Shown piece after piece: positions 12,727 to 22,650 of a stretch of 64,000 nt of DNA. Under the pieces are notes generated by a model. The model searched no databases, was not told where the DNA came from, and worked only from the letters and a program-made list of their open reading frames with translations. Position numbers and translations under genes: made by a program. The first letter of the stretch is position 1. Each line of letters starts with the position of its first letter. Origin of the DNA: Brienomyrus brachyistius (taxonomy: Eukaryota > Chordata > Actinopteri > Osteoglossiformes > Mormyridae); the NCBI RefSeq assembly GCF_023856365.1, contig NC_064555.1, positions 12,613,754-12,677,753 of the forward strand, in the 5' to 3' direction.

Positions 12727-14715
12727 ACGTTTCGGGATGAAGACGTTTCTATTCGAAACCAATGTTAATACGGCTCAAGATGTTCTGGGAAATTGAGTTC
12801 AGTACATTACAGGCAGTTTGGCGAATGATATAGGAGCGGTTATTTCAATGCAATATTTACACTAATGTTTTCATGTATGTCTTGATAAATTAGGATGTTG
12901 TTTTTATAATTTAATTTAGCTATGGGGGGAAAGCCAGGATTACAGGACCGAGATGGAACTTTATTCCACACAAGGCAGTGCTTTTTAAAAGATATCTTTA
13001 ACATATTTAACTGCTGAAAAGATGGATGAAACAGGGACTTGTATTTAAAGAGAAATATTTAACTTATGGTATTATTCAAAGTCAGATTTGAAACCATAAA
13101 AACATTCTAATGTTTATGTTGACTATACATTTATTAATATCTTTAAAGATATACATAATTTTCCAAGAGACATGTAACTAAAACATAACTGTTAAGACCA
13201 GCGATGGACAGTCTTCTGGTTCAGGGTGAATTACAGCCTTCAGCCTCTGCTGTGTGGGACAGACTCCCGGCCCCCCAACCCCGACAGGGGTAAGCAGTTA
13301 TAAGATGGATGGATGATTCTGCTTCATCTTCAAACACATCCAGTGACATGATTAAATGTCCTTTTGCAGGATGAAATTTTTGTGAAACACTGCAGACAGT
13401 GATAACACAACCAAGGCAGTAAAGCCCTGAGTGACAAGTCAGGCAGCAAAACAGAGACACACGGTGAAGAGGGACCTGCAGACTTGGGGAAAAATAAATG
13501 CATGTGGGCCAGGGGAGGAGCCAGAGTGCGGGAAAAGGAAATAGATGATGGCGGGGTGAGTTCTGGCTTCCAACAGCTCTATTACTGTCTCTGTGTAACA
13601 TGCAGCCATTTTGTATCAACCATTACGATGTGAAACACTGACACTGATATTCTGCATCCTCAAATGTTTTACAGTTAAGCTGGGATCTGAAGACCATCTC
13701 CTGTGTCTGTAATTCTTTTATTTTGCTAATATTTCATCCAGAATTTGCTTGCCTTTGACATTGACACAGGAGAGTTGTGTCTCCCTGAATCTGTAAAAAG
13801 CAATTAAAGGAAATAAAATGAAATCTTAACATTTTCAGTTCCCACCCCAATGAACACAATTCAGCAAGATAGGAGAGGTTTTAGTGGCAAAAGATAATGG
13901 ATAAGAGTCACACAGCAGGTTACAGTGTATGAAGCAGAGACAGAAGGCAAAGGCATTTAATGCTGATGATCTCGTGATTAAGGGAGTCTGAATTGGAAAG
14001 TCCCTGAGATTTTACAAAATAACACAAAACTCGTAGATATTTATAGCCTTATAGCGCCCTCTACTGTCGGCAGCTCTCCTTCTCTCCCTGTAGATCTCCA
14101 GTTCCATTTCAGGGAAATCACGTGAGTACCTCCGACTGGATTTCTCACTGCCAGTATTACCATGATAACCCAGAATCTAAGAGTGAGTCAGGGATTTCGG
14201 CAGACCAGGCTAAATGGCTGCTTTGTCACTTCACAATTGGTAAATACTCTCTGGTTGTGTTACACAGTGACAATAAAGTGCTTAAATCTTGAAACTTGAA
14301 TCTGGCCGCTCAGAAGGGCAGAAATTCTAATTTCACACAGCAGGTTGCATGAAAACGTCAGTGCTGGTGTCGACTCTGCACAGCTGCTCTGCTTTATGCA
14401 GAAAGTTAATTTGGTAACATAATGTGGTGGGAAAGGAGGCGTGAGAGATGTGGGGGCAAAAAATACCCCTGGAAGGGTGGGGTTTATTCAGGTGATGAAG
14501 GGGGTTGTGGTGGTGGGGGGGCATGGGTCCTTTGGCACTGGGGGTGTGGCACAGAAGGCAGGGGGCCCTCAGGGTGATCGCCCTCTAGGCTGTCAGGGGA
14601 AGAGGGAGCACAGACAGCTGGCTTACCCTGGACCCTCAGGGTTTCAGCTCTGCTGGGGAAGACAATTCCCCCCCTCAGTGGGGCAGTCAGTGACCCCCAG
14701 CTGTTTCCTGTTAAC
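12727..14715. other. Upstream flank of copy A, no gene seen
   Basis: The flank is paralogous in patches to 29960-30360 and 32530-32940 upstream of copy C; shared pieces include GTTCTGGGAAATTGAG and AACATGCAGCCATTTT. A SINE 3' end with an ATGG tail lies at about 13204-13316. Open frames here are short and lack domains. Confidence 0.6.
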
Positions 14716-15515
14716 ATAAGAACATAAGAACTAAGAACATAAGAACTATACAAACGAGAGGAGGCCATTCGGCCCATCAAGCTCGCTTGGGGAGAACTAA
14801 ACTAATAGCTCAGAGTCGTTAAAATCTTATCTAGCTCTGATTTAAAGGAACCCAAGGATTCAGCTTGCACTACATTATCAGGAAGGCTATTCCATACTCT
14901 GACTACACGCTGCGTAAAGAAGTGCTTCCTTAAATCCAGCTTGAAATGTTCTCCCGCTAATTTCCACCTATGGCCACGAGTTCGTGTATTTAAACTAATG
15001 CTGAAGTAACTATTTGGTTGAACAGCATCCAAACCTGTTAGAATCTTATATACCTGGATCATGTCCCCCCTCAATCTCCTTTGCTTGAGACTGAACAGAT
15101 TTAGCTCAAGTAACCGTTCCTCGTATGACATTCCTCTAAGACCAGGAATCATTTTTGTGGCCCTACGCTGCACCTTTTCTAAGGCCACAATGTCCTTTTT
15201 AAGATATGGTGACCAAACCTGCACACAATATTCTAGGTGAGGTCTCACCAAGGAATTGTATAATCTTAGCATTACCTCCCTTGACTTAAACTCCACACAC
15301 CTGGAGATATACCCCAACATCCTATTGGCCTTTTTTATTGCTTCCCCACACTGGCGAGAATGGGACATGGAAGCATCAACATACACACCAAGGTCTTTCT
15401 CATGATCAGCTACCTTTATTTCAGTGACACCCATGAAATACCTGTACTTTATATTTCTGCTCCCTAGATGGAGTACCTTACATTTATCGACGTTAAATTT
15501 CATCTGCCAGGTATA
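14716..15515 (-). mobile_element. 5'-truncated CR1-type LINE with 233-aa open frame
   Basis: The minus strand holds an uninterrupted frame (15503-14802) for the C-terminal part of a CR1 ORF2. It starts at KFNVDKCKVLHLG, continues through KDLGVYVD, ANRMLGYISR, VRPHLEYCVQVWSPYLKKD and KVQRRATKMIPGL, and ends DKILTTLSY. The CR1 3' UTR motif and a TTCTTATG repeat tail follow (14801-14716). The homologous flank of copy C (junction near 32945) lacks it, so it inserted after the duplication. The start is simply the 5' truncation; endonuclease and catalytic reverse transcriptase are missing. The open frame shows it is young, but it cannot move by itself. Confidence 0.92.
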
Positions 15516-16549
15516 GGCCCAGTTACATTCCTTACAGGAGGTTTCTGGGCCGACCCTGAGGATCCCGCTGTTGCAGTCTGCCTGTATGGTTCAGAGCGAC
15601 GCCAGTGGTGTGCGGCGGATCCCTGGTCGCCATCACATAACACACCCCAAGCACCTCCCCGGTGTAGCTGTGTGATCTGTGATGAGAGTGACAGGGTTCC
15701 GGGATCCTGAACGGCCTTCAGATGGCGACCCCAGGTGGTGTCTCTATGAGGTGTCACATGACAGGGGGTGTCGCCTAAGAGGGTAGAGAACACGGTACCT
15801 GTTGATGACCTCCTGCAGTTCCTGTCGTATGGATCTCCCCTAGAGACACTGTGCAGGAGGAGCTGCAGCTCGAGCCACTGCTTCAGCAGGCTGACATGGT
15901 GAAGCAACTCAGAGGAGTGAAGGCCGGCTGGGATGTCAGACCCGGTCAGTCACAGCACCCGCCTTTTCCACTATGGTGTGAGGTCTCTGCCAGGAGGCCA
16001 GAAACATGCAGGAGGAGTTTCGGATGAGAAGTAGGATTTGATTGCTGTACTTGGGCACGCCAGTTATATACCTGGGCTCCCTGATGATCAGCCTGATCTT
16101 CTCAATCTTCTCCCTCATCTGCCAGACAGGGGTAGGTGTTCTGGTGAGAGGGAATTTCTCTGGGAAAAGGAACACCTACTTCTGCTGGATCAAAGTCTAT
16201 CGCTGCAGTTCAAGTCTCAGTGATGGTCAGAGGCTTTATGGTGCAGAGGTTGCAATGGTCTATGAAATTCATACAGCAAGGCTGAAAGTACTGGGTGTTG
16301 TTGGGCTGACATGGCTTATGCTCCTCTGTACTGGCAGACATGCGTGGAGGTCCTTATTTTTAAAAAGGACTCTTGAATCTGAAGTTGTGGCAAGGCTGAG
16401 TTTCTGGTGATTAAATCTCACTTCCAAGACGTGATTTTTTTAAAACTAAGACTAAACAACTGATCATTTTATTTCCTAATGTTTTTTCTAATCAGGTTTG
16501 TCTGCTGTTTTATTTATTTATTTTGGTTCCTTTGATTTACGTAATAACT
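15516..16549. other. Upstream flank of copy A, paralogous to the flank of C
   Basis: The part just after the CR1 (ATTCCTTACAGGAGGTTTCTG) matches 32945-33020, and 15880-16040 matches 33085-33245, so this is a duplicated intergenic segment. No coding region or RNA gene is recognised. Confidence 0.55.
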
Positions 16550-18372
16550 TTACGTCACGCAAATTTACGCAAGTACGCAAGACGCTGGGGAGGACGCTGG
16601 CGTTGTCTGTTCGCCGCTTCTCCAGTCAAATCAAGCCGAATAACAAGAGTTGAGGATACAATTACGGCAAGTTTTTAAATAATATTTTGCCTCTTTTTAT
16701 TATCTGCGTGACAGATCAGTTTCATTGCCACTGCCACCGTGGCGCGATTCTGCTTGTCCAGCCATTAAGAAGCGCATCTGGGAAAAGCCTGCTGCTATTC
16801 ATTGCTATCGCCATCGCCGCTGCATAGCCGAAAATCCATATTATACCTTCGGCAAAACAGCCAAGCGGCGAAATAACATTCTGCCTGCATTCTACATCTA
16901 TGCCGCTGCCTTCATCTCTATGTTGAGTTACTCCGCCGACCAGCTGATGAATCTCAACAGTTTATGTATCCCACCGTGCGTTACAGTTATTAAACAACTC
17001 GGACTTCTTCGCCGACCGCGTTATGTCCACAGAAGTTCCCGAAGGAAGTTCCTTTACTCACAGACTAATTCTACCATCCCGGCTCTCTGGTCGGCCACGC
17101 GAACTGTCGCTCCTCACAAACGTCATCAGAGCAGTGTCTCCTACTGGATAAGTAGTTTGGGCGTTCCTATGACAACATCTCTTCGGGAGTCAGATGGAAA
17201 ACGTGGAGTGGATTCCACACTGCTTCGGCCATTGCAAAGATCTACTGTTTTATCTAGCTCCAAAATTGAACTGTTTAATGCTCAATCTATTACTAACAAA
17301 TCTTGCCTAATACACGACCATATAATCGACAAATGTTTGGATTTTATGTGCATTACAGAGACCTGGCACCAACCAGATATTTATTTTTCTCTGAATGCCA
17401 GTGACGATACACAGCTTTATGTAAATGCCACAGCTGCAACGCCACTCTCATCATCCCCATCATCCCCATCTCAACTCACCGTCTGTCTGGAGGAGATAAA
17501 GGTTTGGATGGATCACAATTTCCTTCAACTCAACAGCTCCAAAACCGAGGCCATTCTGGTTGGCACCCCTCACCAGATAAAATCATCACCCATAACCAGT
17601 ATCATCTTCTCTGGCTCTAATATCTCTCTCTCATCAACAGTCACAAATCTTGGCGTAAAAATGGATCCCCAACTCACCTTTGAATCCCATATCAACCATC
17701 TCTGTAAGACCTCCTTCTACCATCTCCGGAACATTTCCAAACTCCGCCCCATTCTCTCCCTATCTGATGCCGAAAAGCTGGTCCATGCCTTTATCTCCTC
17801 TAGACTGGACTACTGCAATTCACTTCTCTTTGGGATACCTAGCAAGAGCCTTCAGAGGCTCCAATACATTCAAAACTCTGCAGCAAGGATCCTGATGAGA
17901 GTGCGAAAACATGAGCACATCACTCCCATTCTCCACTCACTTCATTGGCTTCCCGTCTCCGCCAGGATTGAGTATAAGGTTTTGCTTCTTACACACCAAT
18001 GCGTCCATGGACATGCCTCCCCCCCCCCCCACCTCAAAGAACTTATCAACCCACAACGCGCAACACGTTCTCTCCGTTCTACGCAGGCTAACCTCCTCCA
18101 CAAACCAAGAACCAATCTGAAGACTATGGGAGATAGGGCTTTCTGTGCTGCTGCTCCAAGCCTATGGAATGCCCTCCCTGACTTCCTGAGGGCACCACAA
18201 CCCACTGACTGTTTTAAAAAGCATCTAAAGACTTTTCTTTTTAACAAAACCTTTGGTTCCTCCACTTAGAAGTTTTAAATTTGTTTACTTTTAAACTATT
18301 TATTTTGTCTCTCTTTATATTAACTTGTAGCCCTTTGAGATCCTGGGATGTAAAGGGCATTATAAATAAAAT

Positions 18373-18406
<34 letters not shown>

Positions 18407-18408
18407 GA
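16550..18408 (+). mobile_element. L2-type LINE with large in-frame internal deletion
   Basis: One open frame of 514 codons runs 16725-18269. The first 160 or so residues are the basic, low-complexity 5' region typical of fish L2 elements (RRPRYVHRSSRRKF). The endonuclease then begins (SSKIELFNAQSITNK, CITETWHQPD). At about 17380-17405 the protein jumps straight into the reverse transcriptase catalytic motif remnant (SDDTQLYV) and continues with FLQLNSSKTEAILVG, NLGVKMDPQLTFESHI and HWLPVSARIEYKVLLLTH to the usual L2 C-terminus (FKKHLKTFLFN). Most of the endonuclease and the first half of the RT are gone, yet the frame stays open. The 3' end is an (ATT)n tail (18367-18405). The 5' limit is approximate. 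It cannot be catalytic. Confidence 0.88.
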
Positions 18409-19137
18409 GATTGTTTACAGATATGTCTATATAAGAAAATGGAAACATGATCAATTAACTGTTAAGCATATAGGCATTTCGTTTTTTTTCCTATTATGTA
18501 AGTTGTCTTCTTTTTTAAAGAGATTTCCAGTTTTCCAAGATAATTTCTGAGCATCATTTTGAAATTTCAGAATATCTTAGTTTTTCAATTGACCAGTTTT
18601 TCTCCCAGTCTAGAATACTGTAGCTCATTATTTCATCTCAGTGATTCGTAGTGAGACTTTAAAAATGCAGGCAACTGTGGGCAGAGAATATAAATGCTAA
18701 TGTTTTTACAATATGAGGATGTGATGTCAAGTAATGGAAATTACAATAAAGAAAAAGGGTTTTCAGGTCAATAAATCATCTAGAAATTGCATAATACTGG
18801 AAGCCTATTGGCCAATTAACTTTACTGACACTTACATATAAATAAATATATCAAGACTAAAACATACTGATATTTACGCCTGTGTGACAGACATCAGCAG
18901 ACATTGTCTGTCATTCATTTCCACCTTGGCCATTGGCATAATTTATGTTGTCAACTGTTGTGATGGAGATTTAAGCTGAACAGGTTCCTGCTGTGGGAAT
19001 TCCCCTGTGGTCACGTGACCTCTGTCTGTTAAATGGTGTCATGCAAACAAGGTGAAACCGATGCACATTTACGTAAGTAGATTTCAATATTCAGTAGTCT
19101 ACAATTTTAAATTTACTTTGCAATTCTACACTCGTAT
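18409..19137. other. Intergenic flank, paralogous to 33275-33840
   Basis: Shared pieces are AAAGAGATTTCCAG, GCTGAACAGGTTCCTGCTGT and GGTGTCATGCAA, in the same order as in the C-side flank. The L2 therefore inserted into this duplicated flank. No gene is seen. Confidence 0.6.
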
Positions 19138-19415
19138 TGTCATGCCCGGCTCGTCCGCTCCTCGTATGTGCCACGCCCCCTGATTACCCACGTGTATTTC
19201 CCTGATAGTCTCCAGCTTTGTCTAGTTACTTTGATTAGTCCTGTGTATTTAAGTCCTGGTCTCCCCGGTTTCCCTTGTCCGTCATTGATGTTAGTTGGCG
19301 TCAGATGTGTTCAGTCCTGAGTTTCCCCATTAAACCCCCGTATACCCCGTACTCTGTTTGCCTTGCCTGCTCCTTGCCCGCACGATCGCCCGTCTGCTGC
19401 ACCCCGATCGTGACA
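19138..19415 (+). mobile_element. LTR of a small LTR-type element (5' LTR)
   Basis: A 278-bp block starts TGTCATGCCCGGCTCGTC and ends CGATCGTGACA, with a CATTAAA-type signal (19328-19334). Close relatives occur as solo copies at 29087-29373 and 60243-60530 (both inverted and flanked by 5-bp target duplications) and as a 5'-truncated copy at 60775-61033. An open frame starts two bases after the terminal CA, which is unusual because there is no room for a normal primer-binding site. Confidence 0.7.
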
Positions 19416-19417
19416 GA

Positions 19418-19690
19418 ATGACGGACCACAAAAAGAAGCGGAGGAGGAGGAATAGGCTCCCGGAAAAGCCGGTCTATCTGGGCGCCTGCTCGCTCTCCAG
19501 CCCCTGGCTCCCTCAGGAGGAGGAGGAATGGCTCGTCCTGGGTCCCGACCAGGGACCGTACGGTCTGGGACCCTGCTCCCTGGCGAGGCTCTGGGCTCCA
19601 AGCGAGGATGAAGAGGACGAGCCCTTCGTCTTCCCGGACCTAGATCCCCTCCCCGCGGAACATCTGCCGCCCCTCGAGCGGTGCGATTGT
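19418..19690 (+). CDS. Short ORF next to the LTR (unknown, interrupted)
   Basis: The frame starts at ATG 19418 with a lysine/arginine-rich N-terminus (TDHKKKRRRRNR) and becomes acidic and proline-rich (QEEEEW, SEDEEDEPF, PLPAEH). After about 90 codons the sequence meets a 1.2-kb block (19688-20934) that looks inserted, and the composition resumes beyond it. It may be a gag-like or accessory ORF of the LTR element. I do not recognise a domain. Coding function is doubtful. Confidence 0.35.
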
Positions 19691-20093
19691 TACCATAGGG
19701 CACCAGGACCCTCCAATTTGGTTCCAACTGGTTGTGCTGGTATGAGTTGCTCCACAAACACCCAAGGGTTGGTATCTTACCAATTTATTTTACGAAAAGA
19801 GTAAAAACACACTTTAAAACGCCAAGGCTAGCCGATGGCATACAAAAACGTCATAAAAATTTAGTCCGTTCAGGGCCCACTAGCGGATCAGCGGGGCCAG
19901 GCGATGTCCGTGCAAAAGATGATCCCCACAAGCCCGGTTCCGTCCGCCCCAGCCTATAAGGGTGACACAAACACAAGGCGAGCAAACAGATTCTACCACA
20001 GCACGACCCACAATCGCCGTATAGGGATACCGAGAGTATCGCGACAAAGGCACACTACCGCACACTTATCACCCCCACAGGGCACCGCAATAA

Positions 20094-20094
<1 letters not shown>

Positions 20095-20132
<38 letters not shown>
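20095..20132. repeat. (CA)n microsatellite
   Basis: About 19 uninterrupted CA dinucleotides. Confidence 0.95.
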
Positions 20133-20134
<2 letters not shown>

Positions 20135-20432
20135 TCGAACCACCCGTACACACCCACTACAAACGACACCATATCACGGTATCCACTACAGGGAGGATTG
20201 ATAACCTGGTTTCGAACACCCGCCACTACATCAGCCTAAACCAGACCCCAGATCCGACGCCGACCCGATATTTGGCTCTGTCCAAGCGAGCAGAGTTTTC
20301 ACTTAACTCGCTGTGGGGGGAATGCCCAGTTACTCTCCCCCGCTCCGGCGTCCCAGCGACTCCTTCCCCGACAGAGCGTCTCGAGACGCGATCGCCACTC
20401 GGGGTGTTCCGCTCTCCAGTATCGGCTCCCCT

Positions 20433-20632
20433 GTCCACTCTCCGGTGCGTCTTCTCCCGACGCCTCGTCCGGTGTCTCTTCTGTCCACTCCCTGGTGCGC
20501 CTTTTTCCGGTCTCTCCTTCGGGTGTCTGCTGTCCACTCCCTGGTGCGCCTTTTTCCGGTATCTCCTCCGGGTCTCTGCTGTCCACTCCCTGGTGCGCCT
20601 TTTTCCGGTATCTCCTCCGGGTCTCCTGTCCT
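20433..20632. repeat. 49-bp minisatellite, four units
   Basis: Units start at 20433, 20483, 20532 and 20581, each beginning GTCCACTC and continuing with TGGTGCGCCTTTTTCCGGT or a variant. The first unit is the most diverged. All lie inside the inserted block 19688-20934. Confidence 0.9.
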
Positions 20633-20939
20633 AACTTCCAGGGTGCCTTTTCTGTAATGCGATCCTCCCCCTTCACTTTCCCAACCAATCCCAACCATTG
20701 TTCCAACGCCGCAATTGTCAAGGCAATTAATTAGTCCCGCGATCCCGGCTGACGTACCAAAGGCACAAGGATATAAACAAAACCCACATGCCCATAATAC
20801 CCACGTGACACGATAACCGGCCCGAGCGGCAGACAACTTGGGGAGGGAGTAAAGCGGTACAGGAAGCCATCCTGCGAGTCCCCCGCTCTCTTAAAGGGGC
20901 CACGCCCGTTTCGCCCGCGGCGGCTCTCGCCAACAAATA

Positions 20940-21538
20940 CTTCACCCTTCAGGGACTTTACTGGAGGGTGATGGGGGGAACCGGTGGAAAGGGAGGATCC
21001 CGAGGCGGAACGGCTCTCCGCTCAGCTATTGAGGGATTTCGCCGCGATCACTCCTACCTCTCCGGAGAGTGAGCTGGAGAGACTGGCGGATAGTATCCGG
21101 AGGCTCATCATACTTCGGAGAGTCCCGGCTGCGACTCCAGCGTCCGAGCAAGAGGCGCCCCCTCTGGCTCCAGCACCGGTGCAGCCGCCGCTGCCGCCTG
21201 CGCAGCCTGGACAGCTTTCTTCGCCGCCTGCGCAGCCGCCTCCGCTGCCGACGCAGCCGCTTCTGCCAGCGCCTGCGCAGTCGGAGCAGCCGCCTGCGCA
21301 GCCGGCGCAGTCGGAGGCGCCCCCTCCGCCTGCCGCAGCTCCGGAGGCGCCCCCTCCGCCTGCCGCAGCTCCGGAGGCGCCCCCTCCGCCTGCCGCAGCG
21401 CCTACGCCCTTGCCCAGGGCGTTTCTTGTGACTCCCCGAGTGACTTTGATTCCTGGCCCCGTTCCTACTCCCGCTCCAAGTCCCTTGGCCCCGGTTCCCG
21501 AGGAGGTCCCTGAAGACTCCACTTTTTCAACATTTTAG
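20940..21538 (+). CDS. Proline/alanine-rich ORF, no ATG start (LTR-element remnant)
   Basis: The open frame ends at a TAG at 21536-21538. Its first candidate start is a GTG at 20984, so no normal eukaryotic initiation is seen; it is better read as the continuation of the frame broken near 19690. The N-terminal part looks helical (ERLSAQLLRDFAAI, SELERLADSIRRLIILRR). It is followed by about 110 residues of Pro/Ala/Gln repeats, including three perfect-to-near-perfect 30-bp units (21314-21403) encoding EAPPPPAAAP. No database-type domain is recognised. It could be the gag-like region of a non-autonomous LTR element, cut off by the AT-rich repeat at 21521. Confidence 0.35.
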
Positions 21539-21720
21539 TTTTACATTTATATTTGACATTTAAGTTTTATATTTAACATTTATATTTACATTTAACATTT
21601 ATATTTTACATTTAATATTCATATATAGACATCCCATTTATATTTACATATGATAAACAATTTTGAACATAATTTACACATCAAAAAAACCTGATGATCC
21701 AGAACACCATTGACTTGCAG
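21521..21720 (+). repeat. AT-rich repeat, inverted partner of 49896-50200
   Basis: The block contains many TAAATGTTAAATATAAATG-like units read on the minus strand, plus the sequence CCTGATGATCCAGAACACCA followed by TTGACTTGCAGCTAAATGTC. The same sequence appears on the opposite strand at about 49896-50200, starting with CCACTTTTTCAACATTT in both places. It leads directly into hAT transposase-like sequence, so it may be the AT-rich end of that transposon. Confidence 0.65.
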
Positions 21721-21739
21721 CTAAATGTCAGAAAATTGC

Positions 21740-22650
21740 AAAATGGAAGGACATTACGCCAGCAGTCACAAACCATCTGGTAAAGGATCTGCTGCCAGTT
21801 CATACCATCAAGGAAGATGGCTTCAGAAAGCTGATACACACCCCAAATATCATCAAATACTTCCATCCATGTATATTGAATGTCATCACAAAGTCAGGGA
21901 GGAAATCGGTAAAGTTGTTTTCTTGGCAAACACTCTTGTTTTACAGTCAAGCCAGACCACTGAGCCAAACATCTGTCTAACTCTTCATAGGATCGGTGAC
22001 TGAGGTGCTGAAGCTCTATCCAAAACCTCACAGACGTCCTTCCAGGGTAAGAATATGTCAGCGTGTCGTGTGTGAAGCCAGTCCTCCAATTACTGAACTC
22101 TAAGATTTTGAAGCCAGAGGAGGGTAAAGCAGGACTGAGCGAGAACATCGAGAAGAAGATCCTGGTTAGTAAAATAAAAAAATCACAGTGATCCTGCAAA
22201 TGAAGGGTTTGTAACCAAAGCAACATTCATGGCCGCCTACATGCACACTGTGAATACAGAGGAGGTGGAGAGCAGAACAGCAGCCGCAGTTGATTCCCTA
22301 GGGGGGAACATGGCCCCTGCTGCCTCTCCCTCAGAGGGCCAGGATCGGGGAAGGCAGAGGCTGATACTGATCCTGCACATTCGGAGAAGCTGAGGAGCAG
22401 CTTAGGTAGCTTATTCAAGCTGAGCGACAGTGCAGCACCACAGCCTGGGATTGCAGTGGAGCTGGACCTGCTGACTGTGGCAGCTGACAGTGAGTCTGAC
22501 CCAATGGTATGGTGGCATAAAAGCTCCTCCCACTTCTTCCCCCAGAGGCCTGGCAAAAAAAGACCTGGCTGTTCCGGCCACAAGTTACCCTCCTGAAATT
22601 CCCGGCTATATATGGCCATCGTTTCTGAAGTGCTTGGACTGTGTGTATCA
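21740..22650 (+). pseudogene. hAT (Ac/ZBED-type) transposase fossil
   Basis: Pieces in different plus frames follow hAT order: WKDITPAVTNHLVKDLLPVH and IKEDGFRKL (about 21745-21840), a middle part with frameshifts, then GSLFKLSDSAAPQPG, ESDPMVWWHKSSSHFFPQRP and the C-terminal dimerisation motif DLAVPATSYPPE (about 22560-22600). The WW and PATS motifs are characteristic of hAT transposase C-termini. Multiple frame changes and stops make it inactive, and much of the catalytic core is missing. Confidence 0.7.

Larger units (their letters stand above)
19688..20934 (-). mobile_element. Inserted block with TGTT...AACA ends, possible large LTR
   Basis: The block starts TGTTACCATAG and ends CTCGCCAACA, so it has short inverted TGTT/AACA termini. 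It separates two pieces that share the composition of one ORF. It contains a (CA)n run, a 49-bp tandem repeat and, on the minus strand, an AAAATAAA signal near 19785. No target-site duplication was visible (GCGAT left, AATAC right), so an LTR identity is only a possibility. Several overlapping open frames inside are due to the tandem repeat. Confidence 0.35.

Noticed and set aside
13221..13619. 132-codon minus-strand ORF starting MIQNGCML upstream of copy A
   Set aside because: It overlaps a SINE tail and shows no domain; the paralogous region near 30160 does not keep the frame.
20272..20836. Cluster of long overlapping frames on both strands
   Set aside because: They come from the 49-bp tandem repeat, whose bases stay open in several frames as it repeats.
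21022..21522. Minus-strand Gly/Ala-rich ORF of 166 codons
   Set aside because: It is the antisense of the Pro/Ala-rich repeats; GC-rich repeats are open on both strands.
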